64,000 bases of DNA from contig NZ_JAHWGP010000008.1 of NCBI RefSeq assembly GCF_020873915.1, positions 150,158 through 214,157 of the forward strand. The letters are read 5' to 3'. Position numbers and translations under genes: made by a program. This document shows positions 16,282-24,249 of this stretch, piece after piece. The DNA is from Streptomyces sp. DH5. GTDB taxonomy: Bacteria > Actinomycetota > Actinomycetes > Streptomycetales > Streptomycetaceae. The notes under the pieces were generated by a model. That model was not told the DNA's origin. It made no database searches and saw nothing but the letters and a program-made list of their open reading frames with translations. How positions within the stretch are numbered: position 1 is the first letter of the stretch; the number at the start of each line of letters is the position of its first letter.

Positions 16282-17241
16282 GTGCCCTCGGACCTCCTCC
16301 CCGCGCTGACAGCACACGTCACGGCAACAGCCCACGCCCACGCCCGCGACAGCGACGGTGTCAGCGACACAGAGCGCCCCTGCCCCTGCCCCGCAGGAAC
16401 CCTCACCGCCCGCGACGACGACACCACCGTCGTCCACCACGCCGGCACCGTCGCCAAGGCCCACGCCCCCGGCACCGACCCCGCCCACCTCGCCCTCCGC
16501 CTCACCACCGCCGCCCACCTTCCCGGCATCCTCCTCCCCCCACTCGCCCCGACGCCCGTCGAACTGCGCGGACGGCTCGTCACCCACTGGCCGTACGGCA
16601 CCCCCGTGGACCCGGACGACCCCGACGCCGCCCCCTGGGAGGCCGCGGCCACCCTCCTCGCCCTCCTCCACCGCACCCCGCCCCCCGCCCCGGTACCCCC
16701 CATGCGCGGCCCGGCGAAGGCCGCCCACGCCATCGCCACCCTCCGGGCCACCGCACCCGGCCACCCCGCCACGGCTCCGGTACTGCGCGCCTGGGCCACC
16801 CTCCCCGCCTGGGCCCGCGACGAGGCCCCTATGCCCGACTCGGCCACCCTCTGCCACGGCGACTTCCACCTCGGCCAGCTCGTACGCCATCCCGGCCCCG
16901 GAGCCTCCTGGCTGCTGATCGACGTCGACGACCTCGGCACGGGCGTCCCGACGTGGGACCTGGCCCGCCCCGCGGCCTGGTACGCCTGCGGACTCCTCGC
17001 CCCCGACGAGTGGCAGCGCTTCCTCACCGCCTACCGCACGGCCCGCGGACCGGCCGTACCGCCCGACGGTGACCCCTGGACCGCGCTGGACGCCCCGGCG
17101 CGTGCCCTCACCGCGCAGACCGCCGCCCGCGCCGTGGCCAAGGCGGTCGCGGCGGACCGCCCGCTCGACGAGGTGGAGCGGGCGCTGGTCGACGCCTGCG
17201 CGCGCATGGGCGCCGTCCGGCCTTCGTCCCCACCGGATTGA
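16282..17241 (+). CDS. aminoglycoside phosphotransferase (APH)-fold kinase
   Basis: A 319-residue member of the APH/choline kinase fold. The catalytic loop LCHGDFHLGQLV (near residues 190-201) and the metal-binding LIDVDDLGTG (about 212-221) are visible; DLARPAAWYACG follows as in this fold. It probably phosphorylates a small-molecule hydroxyl; no drug-resistance role can be read. The start is weak: GTG 16282 is the first in-frame start with coding character downstream of the repeat region, but it lacks a ribosome site. A leaderless or longer form is possible. Confidence 0.72.
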   Translation: MPSDLLPALTAHVTATAHAHARDSDGVSDTERPCPCPAGTLTARDDDTTVVHHAGTVAKAHAPGTDPAHLALRLTTAAHLPGILLPPLAPTPVELRGRLVTHWPYGTPVDPDDPDAAPWEAAATLLALLHRTPPPAPVPPMRGPAKAAHAIATLRATAPGHPATAPVLRAWATLPAWARDEAPMPDSATLCHGDFHLGQLVRHPGPGASWLLIDVDDLGTGVPTWDLARPAAWYACGLLAPDEWQRFLTAYRTARGPAVPPDGDPWTALDAPARALTAQTAARAVAKAVAADRPLDEVERALVDACARMGAVRPSSPPD

Positions 17242-17342
17242 GGGGAAGTTCCGCGACGTAGGGTGCAACCGACCCCCGCCCGGACGGAGTCTGTCCTGGC
17301 GATACGCGAAGAGGGAAGAACCGGCGAGGAGTTGAACCGATC

Positions 17343-17642
17343 ATGCAGTGTCCGAAGTGCCGTGCCCCGATGCACACCTACAACCGCAACGGTGTCCAGA
17401 TCGAGCAGTGCAGCGGGTGCCGAGGGATCTTCCTCGACTACGGCGAACTGGAGTCGCTGACCCGCCTGGAGTCCCAGTGGGCCCAGCCCGCGCCTCCCGC
17501 CCCGCCGGCGGCCCCGGCCGCTCCTGCCGCGCCGCAGGCCTACCCCGCGGCCCCGCAGCCGCCCGCGTGGGGCGCACCGCACGCCGGCCACTACGGCCAC
17601 CGCCGGCACAAGAGCTTCGGCCACATGCTCTTCTCCAGCTGA
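17343..17642 (+). CDS. TFIIB-type zinc-ribbon protein
   Basis: A 99-residue protein starting with a zinc ribbon in which C3, C6, C23 and C26 are the ligands (MQCPKCRAPM, IEQCSGCRGIFLD), the zf-TFIIB pattern, followed by DYGELESLTRLES. The middle is a Pro/Ala linker (about 52-80) and the tail is basic (HRRHKSFGHMLFSS). Function of the family is unknown; it probably binds nucleic acid or protein. The ATG follows GGCGAGGAG. A terminator separates it from the tRNA genes. Confidence 0.8.
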   Translation: MQCPKCRAPMHTYNRNGVQIEQCSGCRGIFLDYGELESLTRLESQWAQPAPPAPPAAPAAPAAPQAYPAAPQPPAWGAPHAGHYGHRRHKSFGHMLFSS

Positions 17643-17647
17643 CACGC

Positions 17648-17682
17648 GCCGAAGCCCCCGGTCGTCGACCGGGGGCTTCGGC
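17648..17682. terminator. bidirectional terminator between zinc-ribbon gene and tRNA cluster
   Basis: GCCGAAGCCCCCGGTCG and CGACCGGGGGCTTCGGC form a near-perfect palindrome directly after the stop codon at 17642 and just beyond the 3' end of the last minus-strand tRNA, so it can serve both transcription units. Confidence 0.75.
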
Positions 17683-17689
17683 TGGTGTG

Positions 17690-17761
17690 TGGACGATACT
17701 GGGATTGAACCAGTGACCTCTTCCGTGTCAGGGAAGCGCTCTCCCGCTGAGCTAATCGTCC
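17690..17761 (-). tRNA. tRNA-Val (anticodon GAC), copy 1
   Basis: Read on the minus strand it folds as a 72-nt cloverleaf: acceptor GGACGAT/ATCGTCC, anticodon stem CTTCC/GGAAG with loop CTGACAC (anticodon GAC), T loop GGTTCAATCCC, discriminator A. CCA is not encoded. The body is the same as in the copies at 17805 and 17896. Confidence 0.93.
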
Positions 17762-17804
17762 TCGGGACCACGACCACTCTGCGGAGCGGATCATGGGCAC
17801 TGCG

Positions 17805-17876
17805 TGCGCGATACTGGGATTGAACCAGTGACCTCTTCCGTGTCAGGGAAGCGCTCTCCCGCTGAGCTAATCGCGC
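17805..17876 (-). tRNA. tRNA-Val (anticodon GAC), copy 2, variant acceptor stem
   Basis: The sequence matches the other two Val-GAC copies except in the acceptor stem, which is GCGCGAT/ATCGCGC instead of GGACGAT/ATCGTCC. Pairing is kept by compensatory changes on both arms. Anticodon loop CTGACAC, discriminator A, no encoded CCA. Confidence 0.93.
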
Positions 17877-17895
17877 AGAGGATCCGGGGATCCAG

Positions 17896-17967
17896 TGGAC
17901 GATACTGGGATTGAACCAGTGACCTCTTCCGTGTCAGGGAAGCGCTCTCCCGCTGAGCTAATCGTCC
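17896..17967 (-). tRNA. tRNA-Val (anticodon GAC), copy 3
   Basis: Its 72-nt body is identical to copy 1 (acceptor GGACGAT, anticodon GAC, discriminator A, no CCA). Its 5' end lies one base from the 3' CCA of the tRNA-Cys gene, so processing from one polycistronic precursor is likely. Confidence 0.93.
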
Positions 17968-17968
17968 T

Positions 17969-18042
17969 TGGAGGTGGAGACGGGATTTGAACCCGTGTAG
18001 ACGGCTTTGCAGGCCGTTGCCTCGCCTCTCGGCCACTCCACC
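17969..18042 (-). tRNA. tRNA-Cys (anticodon GCA)
   Basis: On the minus strand the acceptor GGTGGAG pairs with CTCCACC, the anticodon loop is CTGCAAA (GCA), and the discriminator is U, the main cysteine identity base. The 3' CCA is encoded (17969-17971), unlike in the neighbouring Val genes. Confidence 0.94.
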
Positions 18043-18079
18043 AGGAGTGTAGGGGACCGGGATGTCCCCTCTTCCTTCG

Positions 18080-18152
18080 AGCGGACGACGAGGTTCGAAC
18101 TCGCGACCTCAACCTTGGCAAGGTTGCGCTCTACCAACTGAGCTACGTCCGC
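18080..18152 (-). tRNA. tRNA-Gly (anticodon GCC)
   Basis: Acceptor GCGGACG/CGTCCGC, D arm TAGCTCAGTTGGTAGAGC, anticodon stem CAACC/GGTTG with loop TTGCCAA (GCC), T arm with GGTTCGAACC, discriminator U. CCA is not encoded. It is the first gene of the minus-strand cluster Gly-Cys-Val-Val-Val. Confidence 0.94.
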
Positions 18153-18317
18153 CTGTCGTTTCGGTCGGCTTGCGCTTCCCGGCGACGAAGTGAACTCTAG
18201 CGGATTCCGGGGCCAGCACAAAAACCCGTTTGTGCAGCGTGCTGCGCTGCGCCTGCTCGCGGACGTGCCCGGCGGCCCCTGACCGGCACGTCCACGGCAC
18301 CGGAACCGGGCCCGCCA

Positions 18318-18323
18318 TAGACT
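18318..18323 (+). promoter_or_regulatory. -10 element giving a leaderless pabB transcript
   Basis: TAGACT, a near-consensus -10, ends six bases before the GTG at 18330. Transcription would begin on the start codon itself. Confidence 0.45.
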
Positions 18324-18329
18324 CGACAC

Positions 18330-19382
18330 GTGCTGGACCTCCCGCCTCTCGCCCGCTTCGGTGACCTCGTCGCCACCGGACTCGCCGACGTCACCGACGA
18401 CCCCGCCGCCCTGGAGTCCACCGGCTTCTGGGCCGTCGCCGCCGACTTCGAGGGCCGCCTGACCTGCGCCCGCTTCCGTGAGGTCCGCGAGCAGCCGGTT
18501 CCCGCGCCGGTGCCCGGCGCCTGGCGGGGACCGGCCGCCGGTGACTGGACGTCCTCCCTCGACCGCGCCGCGTACACGGCGGCCGTCCGCCGCATCCGCG
18601 AGCACATAGCGGCCGGCGAGGTCTACCAGGCCAACCTCTGCCGCGTCCTGTCCGCGCCCGTGCCGTCCGACGCGGACGTGGACGCCCTCACCGCCCTGCT
18701 GGCCCGCGGAAACCCCGCGCCCTACGCCGGAACGTTTCGGCTGCCGGGGCACGGCGTGGAGATCGCCACCGCGTCGCCCGAGCTCTTCCTGCGCCGGGAG
18801 GACCGGACCGTGGAGTCCGGACCGATCAAGGGCACCGGGAGGACCGAGGCCGACCTGCTGGAGAAGGACTACGCCGAGAACGTCATGATCGTCGACCTGG
18901 TCCGCAACGACATCGGACAGGTCTGCGGCCCCGGCACCGTGACGGTCCCCGACCTGTGCGCCGTCGAGAAGCACCCGGGCCTGGTCCACCTGGTCTCCAC
19001 GGTGCGCGGCGAACTGCGCCCCGGGACCGGCTGGCCGGAACTCCTCCCGGCCGCGTTCCCGCCCGGCTCCGTCACCGGCGCGCCCAAGTCGAGCGCCCTG
19101 CGGATCATCGAAGCGCTGGAGACCGCGCCCCGCGGCCCCTACTGCGGCGGCATCGGCTGGGTGGACGCCGACCGCGGCACCGGCGTGCTGGCGGTGGGCA
19201 TCCGCACCTTCTGGATCGACCGGGAGACGACCGGCGGTGCCGTGCTGCGTTTCGGCACCGGCGCCGGGATCACCTGGGGCTCCGACCCCGAGGGGGAGTG
19301 GCGGGAGACCGAGCTGAAGGCCTCCCGGCTGCTCACGGTAGCGTCGGGAACGTACGAGGTGAGTGAAGGGACCTGGACGTGA
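18330..19382 (+). CDS. pabB: chorismate-binding enzyme, aminodeoxychorismate synthase component I
   Basis: A 350-residue chorismate-binding protein that probably converts chorismate and ammonia to 4-amino-4-deoxychorismate for folate. Family signatures are AGEVYQANLCRVLSA, ATASPELFLRRE, SGPIKGTGRT, DLVRNDIGQVC and the C-terminal block AAFPPGSVTGAPKSSALRII. The PIKGT lysine marks the aminating PabB type rather than a salvage enzyme. It is shorter than E. coli PabB at the N-terminus. GTG 18330 has TAGACT upstream and no ribosome site, so the mRNA may be leaderless. It overlaps the next gene by four bases. Confidence 0.85.
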   Translation: MLDLPPLARFGDLVATGLADVTDDPAALESTGFWAVAADFEGRLTCARFREVREQPVPAPVPGAWRGPAAGDWTSSLDRAAYTAAVRRIREHIAAGEVYQANLCRVLSAPVPSDADVDALTALLARGNPAPYAGTFRLPGHGVEIATASPELFLRREDRTVESGPIKGTGRTEADLLEKDYAENVMIVDLVRNDIGQVCGPGTVTVPDLCAVEKHPGLVHLVSTVRGELRPGTGWPELLPAAFPPGSVTGAPKSSALRIIEALETAPRGPYCGGIGWVDADRGTGVLAVGIRTFWIDRETTGGAVLRFGTGAGITWGSDPEGEWRETELKASRLLTVASGTYEVSEGTWT

Positions 19383-20200
19383 AGATCTGGCTCGACGGCG
19401 GGCTGCAGGACACGGAGTCCGCCCGCGTCTCCGTCTTCGACCACGGACTGACCGTGGGCGACGGCATCTTCGAGACCGTGAAGGCCGTGGACGGACGCCC
19501 GTTCGCGCTCACCCGGCATCTCGACCGGCTGACCCGGTCGGCCCGCGGACTCGGGCTGCCCGACCCCGACCTGGACGAGGTCCGCCGCGCCTGCGCCGCC
19601 GTCCTCGAGGCCAACCCCATGCCGCTCGGGCGACTGCGGCTCACCTACACCGGCGGCCACGGCCCGCTCGGCTCCGACCGCGGGGACCGCGGCCCGACCC
19701 TCGTCGTCGCACTCGGCGAGACCGCCCGCCGCCCCGACTCCACCGCGGTCATCACCGTCCCCTGGACCCGCAACGAGCGCGGCGCGCTCACCGGCCTGAA
19801 GACCACCTCGTACGCCGAGAACGTCGTCGCCCTCGCCCGCGCCCACGAACGGGGCGCCTCGGAGGCCCTGTTCGGCAACACCGTCGGGCAACTCTGCGAG
19901 GGCACCGGGTCGAACGTCTTCGTCGTACTCGACGGCGAGCTGCACACCCCGCCGATCGCCTCCGGCTGCCTCGCCGGCATCACCCGGGCCCTCGCCGTCG
20001 AATGGACCGGCGCCAAGGAGACTGACCTGCCCCTGGACGTGCTGGAGCGTGCGGAGGAGATCTTCCTCACCTCCACCCTGCGCGACGTCCAGGCCGTGCA
20101 CCGCGTCGACGACCGCGAACTGCCCGGCGCCCCCGGCCCGGTGACCGCCAAGGCGATGCGGATCTTCGACGAGCGCTCCGGGGCCGACCTCGACCCGTGA
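19379..20200 (+). CDS. pabC: class IV aminotransferase-fold enzyme, probable 4-amino-4-deoxychorismate lyase
   Basis: A 273-residue PLP enzyme of fold type IV. The N-terminus IWLDGGLQDTESARVSVFDHGLTVGDGIFETV is typical of PabC; the PLP-binding Lys141 lies in LKTTSYAENV, and EGTGSNVFVV is the phosphate-binding region. Coupling with pabB (GTGA overlap) argues for 4-aminobenzoate formation from aminodeoxychorismate. A branched-chain or D-amino-acid aminotransferase is the alternative from sequence alone. Confidence 0.85.
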   Translation: MKIWLDGGLQDTESARVSVFDHGLTVGDGIFETVKAVDGRPFALTRHLDRLTRSARGLGLPDPDLDEVRRACAAVLEANPMPLGRLRLTYTGGHGPLGSDRGDRGPTLVVALGETARRPDSTAVITVPWTRNERGALTGLKTTSYAENVVALARAHERGASEALFGNTVGQLCEGTGSNVFVVLDGELHTPPIASGCLAGITRALAVEWTGAKETDLPLDVLERAEEIFLTSTLRDVQAVHRVDDRELPGAPGPVTAKAMRIFDERSGADLDP

Positions 20201-20310
20201 CGGTCCGGACATGCGGTTGGTCCGAGTGCGCCGAAAGGAAGAGGGCCGGCCCGCAGGGTCTCCTCGGCCGGGGGTGGTGGTGGGAGACGGGTGGGGGTAG
20301 AACACCCGTG

Positions 20311-21135
20311 ATGACCACCACCCTGCGGCCGGCCGAGCCGCTCCAGCGGAATCCCGACGGCACGCGTTCGCGCCGCTACCAGGTGTGCGTGAACAGCCGT
20401 CCCGTCGGCGCCGTCCACCTCGGCACGCATCCCGTCTTCGGCGACGCCGTCGCCCGGATCATGAGCCTGTCCATCGAGGAACCTGACCGCCGGCGCGGCC
20501 GGGGCACCGTGGCCGCGCTGGCGGCGGAGGAAGTGGCCCGCGGCTGGGGCTGCCGGCGCATCGAGGCGACGGTCCCCGCGGGGTCCGCCACCGCCCTCGG
20601 GCTCGCCACGGCCCTCGGTTACGTCGTACGCAACCGGAACATGGAGAAGGCCCTCGGAGACACTCCGCCCGGCCTGCCGGAGGGCAGCGTGGCCCGGCCC
20701 ATGACCGGGGCCGAGTTCGGACCCTGGAGGGCCAGGGGCCAGGAGGAGTACGCGCGGACCTGGACCGAGCGCGGGGTGCCCGAGGCCGAGGCGCGGGCCA
20801 AGGCGGCGAACGACGACGCCGCCCTCCTGCCCCGGGGCCGCACGACCGAGGGCATGCTCTTCAGCGTCCTGGAGCACCGGGGCACCCCCGTGGGCACCCT
20901 GTGGCTGGCGGTGAGCGGGGAACAGGCCTTCGTCTTCGACGTCCGGACGGACGCCGCGCACCGCGGCCGGGGGCACGGACGCACCCTCATGCTGCTCGCC
21001 GAGGCCCAGGCGGCCGCGGCCGGCCGGCGGGTCCTCGCGCTCAACGTGTTCGCCGGCAACACACCGGCCGAGCGGCTCTACGACTCGCTCGCCTACGCCA
21101 CGACCCGGTACTTCATGTACAAAACGCTGGTTTGA
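20311..21135 (+). CDS. GNAT acetyltransferase abutting an IS element
   Basis: A 274-residue protein with two GNAT-like halves: an N-terminal one with IEEPDRRRGRGTVAALAAEEVARG and a C-terminal one with VRTDAAHRGRGHGRTLMLLAEA and NVFAGNTPAERLYDSLAYATTR. Acceptor unknown. ATG 20311 fits the N-terminus MTTTLRPAEP; a GTG precedes it by one codon. The last codons GTT-TGA coincide with the terminal sequence of the IS605-type element, so the stop codon may have been supplied by the insertion. The end YFMYKTLV nevertheless looks close to the natural C-terminus of such proteins. Confidence 0.78.
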   Translation: MTTTLRPAEPLQRNPDGTRSRRYQVCVNSRPVGAVHLGTHPVFGDAVARIMSLSIEEPDRRRGRGTVAALAAEEVARGWGCRRIEATVPAGSATALGLATALGYVVRNRNMEKALGDTPPGLPEGSVARPMTGAEFGPWRARGQEEYARTWTERGVPEAEARAKAANDDAALLPRGRTTEGMLFSVLEHRGTPVGTLWLAVSGEQAFVFDVRTDAAHRGRGHGRTLMLLAEAQAAAAGRRVLALNVFAGNTPAERLYDSLAYATTRYFMYKTLV

Positions 21136-21260
21136 CATCCTCGCCGCCCTGGAGGACGGCGATTCCCGCCTACCGCGCCGTTGAAGGCTGCGGTGTCGAG
21201 TGGGTTCCTGCTTCGCTGCGCGGTGCGGGCACGGGTGCCCGTCTTATCTGCGCTCCACAG
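21136..21260 (-). ncRNA. predicted omega/re RNA at the tnpB end of the element
   Basis: TnpB proteins use a guide RNA derived from the 3' end of the tnpB transcript and the element's right end. By position this would be transcribed on the minus strand through the right-end hairpin at 21141-21162. Its guide would begin just beyond the element, in the antisense of the GNAT gene's last bases. Only the hairpin is directly visible; the RNA and its limits are inferred. Confidence 0.4.
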
Positions 21261-22378
21261 GCTGACACGGCCAGTCCGGCCGCCTTGGCGACGTTGACCG
21301 CCGCGTTGATGTCCCGGTCCAGGACGGCCCCGCAGGCCCCGCAGGTCCACACACGGACGTGCAGGGGCTTGGGGCCGTCCTTGACGCCGCACTGCGAGCA
21401 CACCTGAGACGTGGGCTCGAAGCGGCCGATCCGGATGAAGGTGCGCCCGTACCGGGCGGCCTTGTACTCCAGCATGCTCACGAACGCCGACCATCCGGCG
21501 TCGTGCACGGACTTGGCCAGGCGCGTACGCGCGAGTCCCTTCACCGCCAGGTCCTCCACGGCGACCGCTTGGTTCTCGCGGATCAGCTGTGTGGAGAGCC
21601 GGTGGTGGAACTCGCGGCGCGCGTCCGCGACACGGGCGTGTGCCCGTGCGACGCGGACCCTGGCCTTGTCCCTGTTCTTGCTGCCCTTCTCCTTGCGCGA
21701 GAGGGCGCGCTGCGCCTTCTTCAGACGCTTCTCGGCCCGGCGCAAAAACCGCGGGCTGTCAATCTTCGTGCCGTCCGAGAGGACCGCGAAGTGCCCGAGG
21801 CCGAGGTCGATGCCCAGCTCGGGCGTGGTCTTTGGCAGGATCTCCTCCGGGCCGGTCCCGACGACGAAGCTCGCGAAGTACCGGCCCGCGCTGTCCTTGA
21901 CCACGGTCACCGTGGACGGCGTCGAGGGCAGCGTTCGGGACCACTTCACCTTCAGGCCGCCGATCTTCGGCAGGTGCAGCTTTCCGCCGGTCGTGATCGA
22001 CCAGCGGGCGTTCGCCGTGAACCGCACCGCCTGCCGGGTGTCCTTCCGCGACTTGTACCGGGGCGCACCCATGCGCGGGCGCTTGCCCTTCAGCCCGTCG
22101 AAGAAGTTCTTGTACGCGGTGTCCAGGTCGCGGAGGGACTGCTGGAGAACAACCGCCGAGACCTCGCCGAGCCAGGCCCGTTTTGGGGTGTTCTTCGCCT
22201 CGGTGATGAGCTGCTTCGACAGGTTCCCGGTCTTCGGGAACGGCATGCCTTCGCCGCGGGCGGTCTCCCGAGCGCGGAGCGCGTCGTTGTAGACCACCCG
22301 CGCGCACCCGAACGCCCTCGCCAACGCCGTGCGCTGACCGGCGCTCGGGTACAGGCGGAAGCTGTAGCGAAGCTGCAC
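21170..22378 (-). CDS. tnpB: TnpB, RNA-guided nuclease of IS605-type element
   Basis: A 402-residue TnpB. It has the N-terminal helix-turn-helix-like part (LYPSAGQRTALARAFGCARV), the RuvC-like catalytic residues D191 in GIDLGLGHFAVLSD, E275 in VEDLAVKGL and an aspartate in VLDRDINAAVNVA (D354/D356), and a zinc finger CSQC...CGAC between the last two. All key residues appear intact, so it should be an active RNA-guided endonuclease. GTG 22378 gives the usual start MQLRYSFRLYP; further in-frame starts at 22387 and upstream exist. Confidence 0.9.
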   Translation of the reverse strand: MQLRYSFRLYPSAGQRTALARAFGCARVVYNDALRARETARGEGMPFPKTGNLSKQLITEAKNTPKRAWLGEVSAVVLQQSLRDLDTAYKNFFDGLKGKRPRMGAPRYKSRKDTRQAVRFTANARWSITTGGKLHLPKIGGLKVKWSRTLPSTPSTVTVVKDSAGRYFASFVVGTGPEEILPKTTPELGIDLGLGHFAVLSDGTKIDSPRFLRRAEKRLKKAQRALSRKEKGSKNRDKARVRVARAHARVADARREFHHRLSTQLIRENQAVAVEDLAVKGLARTRLAKSVHDAGWSAFVSMLEYKAARYGRTFIRIGRFEPTSQVCSQCGVKDGPKPLHVRVWTCGACGAVLDRDINAAVNVAKAAGLAVSACGAQIRRAPVPAPRSEAGTHSTPQPSTAR

Positions 22379-22403
22379 GCCGATCACGATACGCAATTGG
22401 TTT

Positions 22404-22820
22404 ATGGGTATCGATGAGAACATTCGTACTGGTCGTCACTGCGTTTTCCGCATGCATGTCCATTTGGTTTTCGTCACGAAGTACCGGCATGAGGTCTTCG
22501 CCGACCGGCACCTGACGCGGTGCGAGGAGATCATGCGGGCCGTGTGCGAGGACTTCGAGGCCGAGCTGGCCGAGCTCAACGGCGAGAACAACCACGTTCA
22601 CCTGCTCGTGAACTACCCACCGAAGGTCGCCGTGTCCAAGCTGGTCAACAGCCTCAAGGGCGTCTCTTCCCGGCGGCTGCGCCAGGAGTTACCCGACCTC
22701 GCCCGCCACTCCTGGCGGGCACAACGACTCTGGTCCGGGTCGTACTTCGCCGGTTCCGCCGGCGGCGCACCGCTCAGCATCGTGAAGCAGTACACCGAGC
22801 AGCAGAACCGGCCGTCCTGA
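22404..22820 (+). CDS. tnpA: IS200/IS605-family Y1 transposase TnpA
   Basis: A 138-residue single-strand-specific HUH transposase. It starts with the typical FRMHVHLVFVTKYRHEVF block, carries the metal-binding HUH pair H64/H66 in NNHVHLLVNYPP, and the catalytic tyrosine Y130 in LSIVKQYTEQQ. The length is normal, so it appears functional. It is divergent from tnpB with only 25 bases between the chosen starts. It excises and inserts the element as single-stranded DNA. Confidence 0.92.
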   Translation: MGIDENIRTGRHCVFRMHVHLVFVTKYRHEVFADRHLTRCEEIMRAVCEDFEAELAELNGENNHVHLLVNYPPKVAVSKLVNSLKGVSSRRLRQELPDLARHSWRAQRLWSGSYFAGSAGGAPLSIVKQYTEQQNRPS

Positions 22821-22954
22821 CCCGGGCCGAGGCGAACAGTGCGAATCCATGCAACAGCTGAGGTCAGAGCAGCCCTCAGATTCGCTCCACCACCGGGCTG
22901 AACCCCGGTGCACTGCGCATAGTCCCGGTAGCGGCCGGGCCCCGGCAGGTTCCG

Positions 22955-23473
22955 CTACTCGGCCAGCAGGCGGTCCGCGATCTCCTCGACGCGCTCGCGC
23001 AGGCCCTCCTGGCTCTTGCCGCCGTCGAGGCGCTCACCGCCGATGACATACGTCGGGGTGCCCGTCACCCCGATCGCCTTGCCCTCGGCCTGGTCGGCGT
23101 CGACGATCAGGATGTGCCGCCCGTCGATCAGCGCGGTGTCGAACTCCTCGCCGTCAAGACCGAGTTCCCCGGCGACCTCGACGAGGAACGCCTCACCGCG
23201 GCGGTCCAGCTCCTCGACCCGCCCCAGCACGGCCTCGACGTACGCCCACTCGTCGCCCTGCTCCAGAGCCTCCTCGGCGGCCTGGGCGGCGGCGAAGGAG
23301 TGCTTGTGCTTCTCCAGCGGGAAGTGCCGCAGGCGCACCTCCAGCCGGTCGCCGTAGCGGGCCCGCAGGGCACGGACGTCGTCGAGGGCGCTTCGGCAGT
23401 CCGGGCACTGCAGTTCGCACCAGACGTCGAGGACGGGGGTGACGGAGGCAGGGACGGGGGAGGAGTCGCTCAT
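22955..23473 (-). CDS. DsbA-family thioredoxin-fold protein
   Basis: A 172-residue cytoplasmic DsbA/FrnE-like oxidoreductase without a signal peptide. The active-site pair is C23-P-D-C26 in WCELQCPDC, followed by the helical insertion and the cis-proline loop GTPTYVIGGERLDG. It may act on thiol-disulfide exchange or isomerisation. GGAGGAG lies upstream of the ATG on the minus strand. It ends close to the left boundary of the IS element. Confidence 0.85.
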   Translation of the reverse strand: MSDSSPVPASVTPVLDVWCELQCPDCRSALDDVRALRARYGDRLEVRLRHFPLEKHKHSFAAAQAAEEALEQGDEWAYVEAVLGRVEELDRRGEAFLVEVAGELGLDGEEFDTALIDGRHILIVDADQAEGKAIGVTGTPTYVIGGERLDGGKSQEGLRERVEEIADRLLAE

Positions 23474-23668
23474 GGGCCACAGTCTTCCAGCCCGGTCGCG
23501 GACCGCCCAAGCCGGACCGTCCTGCCCCGGCCGGCACCAGGACCTGGGGAGGAGCCGACCCGGAGATGTCCCTGATGTCGGGCCGGGACATGGCCCCGCG
23601 GGGCCCGGCGGGTGCACGATGGAGGGGAACAGAGCACCACCGCGACCGCACGCCGCCTGGAGGACCGG

Positions 23669-24118
23669 ATGATTGCCGAGACCGTCTGCTCCGCCGTCTC
23701 CGCGGCAGGCCTGGGCCTCGCGGCGGTGACGGCCTACCGCAAACGCTTCCTCGCCGCGGCCCGCATCGCCGCCTACTCGCTCGTGCCCGTCGCCCTGGTG
23801 ATGACGGGTGTCGTCCAATGGCTGGCCGACACCGCCTTCAGCCCGACGGCCTGGGCGGGCTTCGGGCTGCTGGGGCTGTCCTGGGTCCTGTTCGCGACCA
23901 CCCGCACCGTGGAGCGGCGCCGTGGCGGCACCCGCAAGGAGCGCAAGGCCGCCAGGGCGTCGGCCGGGACCTCCGGCGCGGTCGCCCCCGGCGCATCGGC
24001 ACCCGCCCTGGGCCAGGGACCCCGCCCGGCGCCCCAGCAGGCCAAACAGGCGCCGGCGTCCCGTAGCGAGGACGATTTCAGCGACATCGAGGCCATCCTC
24101 AAGAAGCACGGCATCTGA
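23669..24118 (+). CDS. membrane protein with conserved acidic C-terminal tail
   Basis: A 149-residue protein with two to three transmembrane helices in the first 80 residues (AETVCSAVSAAGLGLAAVTAY, IAAYSLVPVALVMTGVVQWLA, AGFGLLGLSWVLFATT). A basic patch (ERRRGGTRKERKAAR) and a Pro/Ala linker follow, then the tail DDFSDIEAILKKHGI, which looks like a conserved short peptide for protein contact. TGGAGGA precedes the ATG. I do not recognise a defined function. Confidence 0.75.
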   Translation: MIAETVCSAVSAAGLGLAAVTAYRKRFLAAARIAAYSLVPVALVMTGVVQWLADTAFSPTAWAGFGLLGLSWVLFATTRTVERRRGGTRKERKAARASAGTSGAVAPGASAPALGQGPRPAPQQAKQAPASRSEDDFSDIEAILKKHGI

Positions 24119-24249
24119 CCTCCGCGGAACGGCGGAAACGTCACAGGGCGTCCCGGAACGCCCGTAAGTGATCACATACGGAAACGAAGATCGCGTATTC
24201 CGCGAGCTCACACGCTTCCCGTGAGTGTTGATCGCGTCGGGGGCTTCCG

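Larger units (their letters stand above)
21134..22915. mobile_element. IS200/IS605-family element with divergent tnpA and tnpB
   Basis: The element carries a Y1 transposase gene (tnpA, plus strand) and tnpB (minus strand), divergently transcribed as in IS605. The right end near tnpB has the motif TTGACATCCTC and a hairpin TCGCCG/CGGCGA (21141-21162) that I recognise from other actinobacterial members. The left end beyond tnpA has two small hairpins, CTGAGG/CCTCAG (22858-22879) and CACCGGG/CCCGGTG (22891-22910). The right boundary is set at the GNAT stop codon; the other boundary is approximate. Such elements have no terminal inverted repeats and make no target duplication. Confidence 0.82.

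Noticed and set aside
17591-18318. Several 65-85 codon minus-strand frames across the tRNA cluster
   Set aside because: They translate the tRNA sequences themselves and repeat the same peptide for each tRNA copy.
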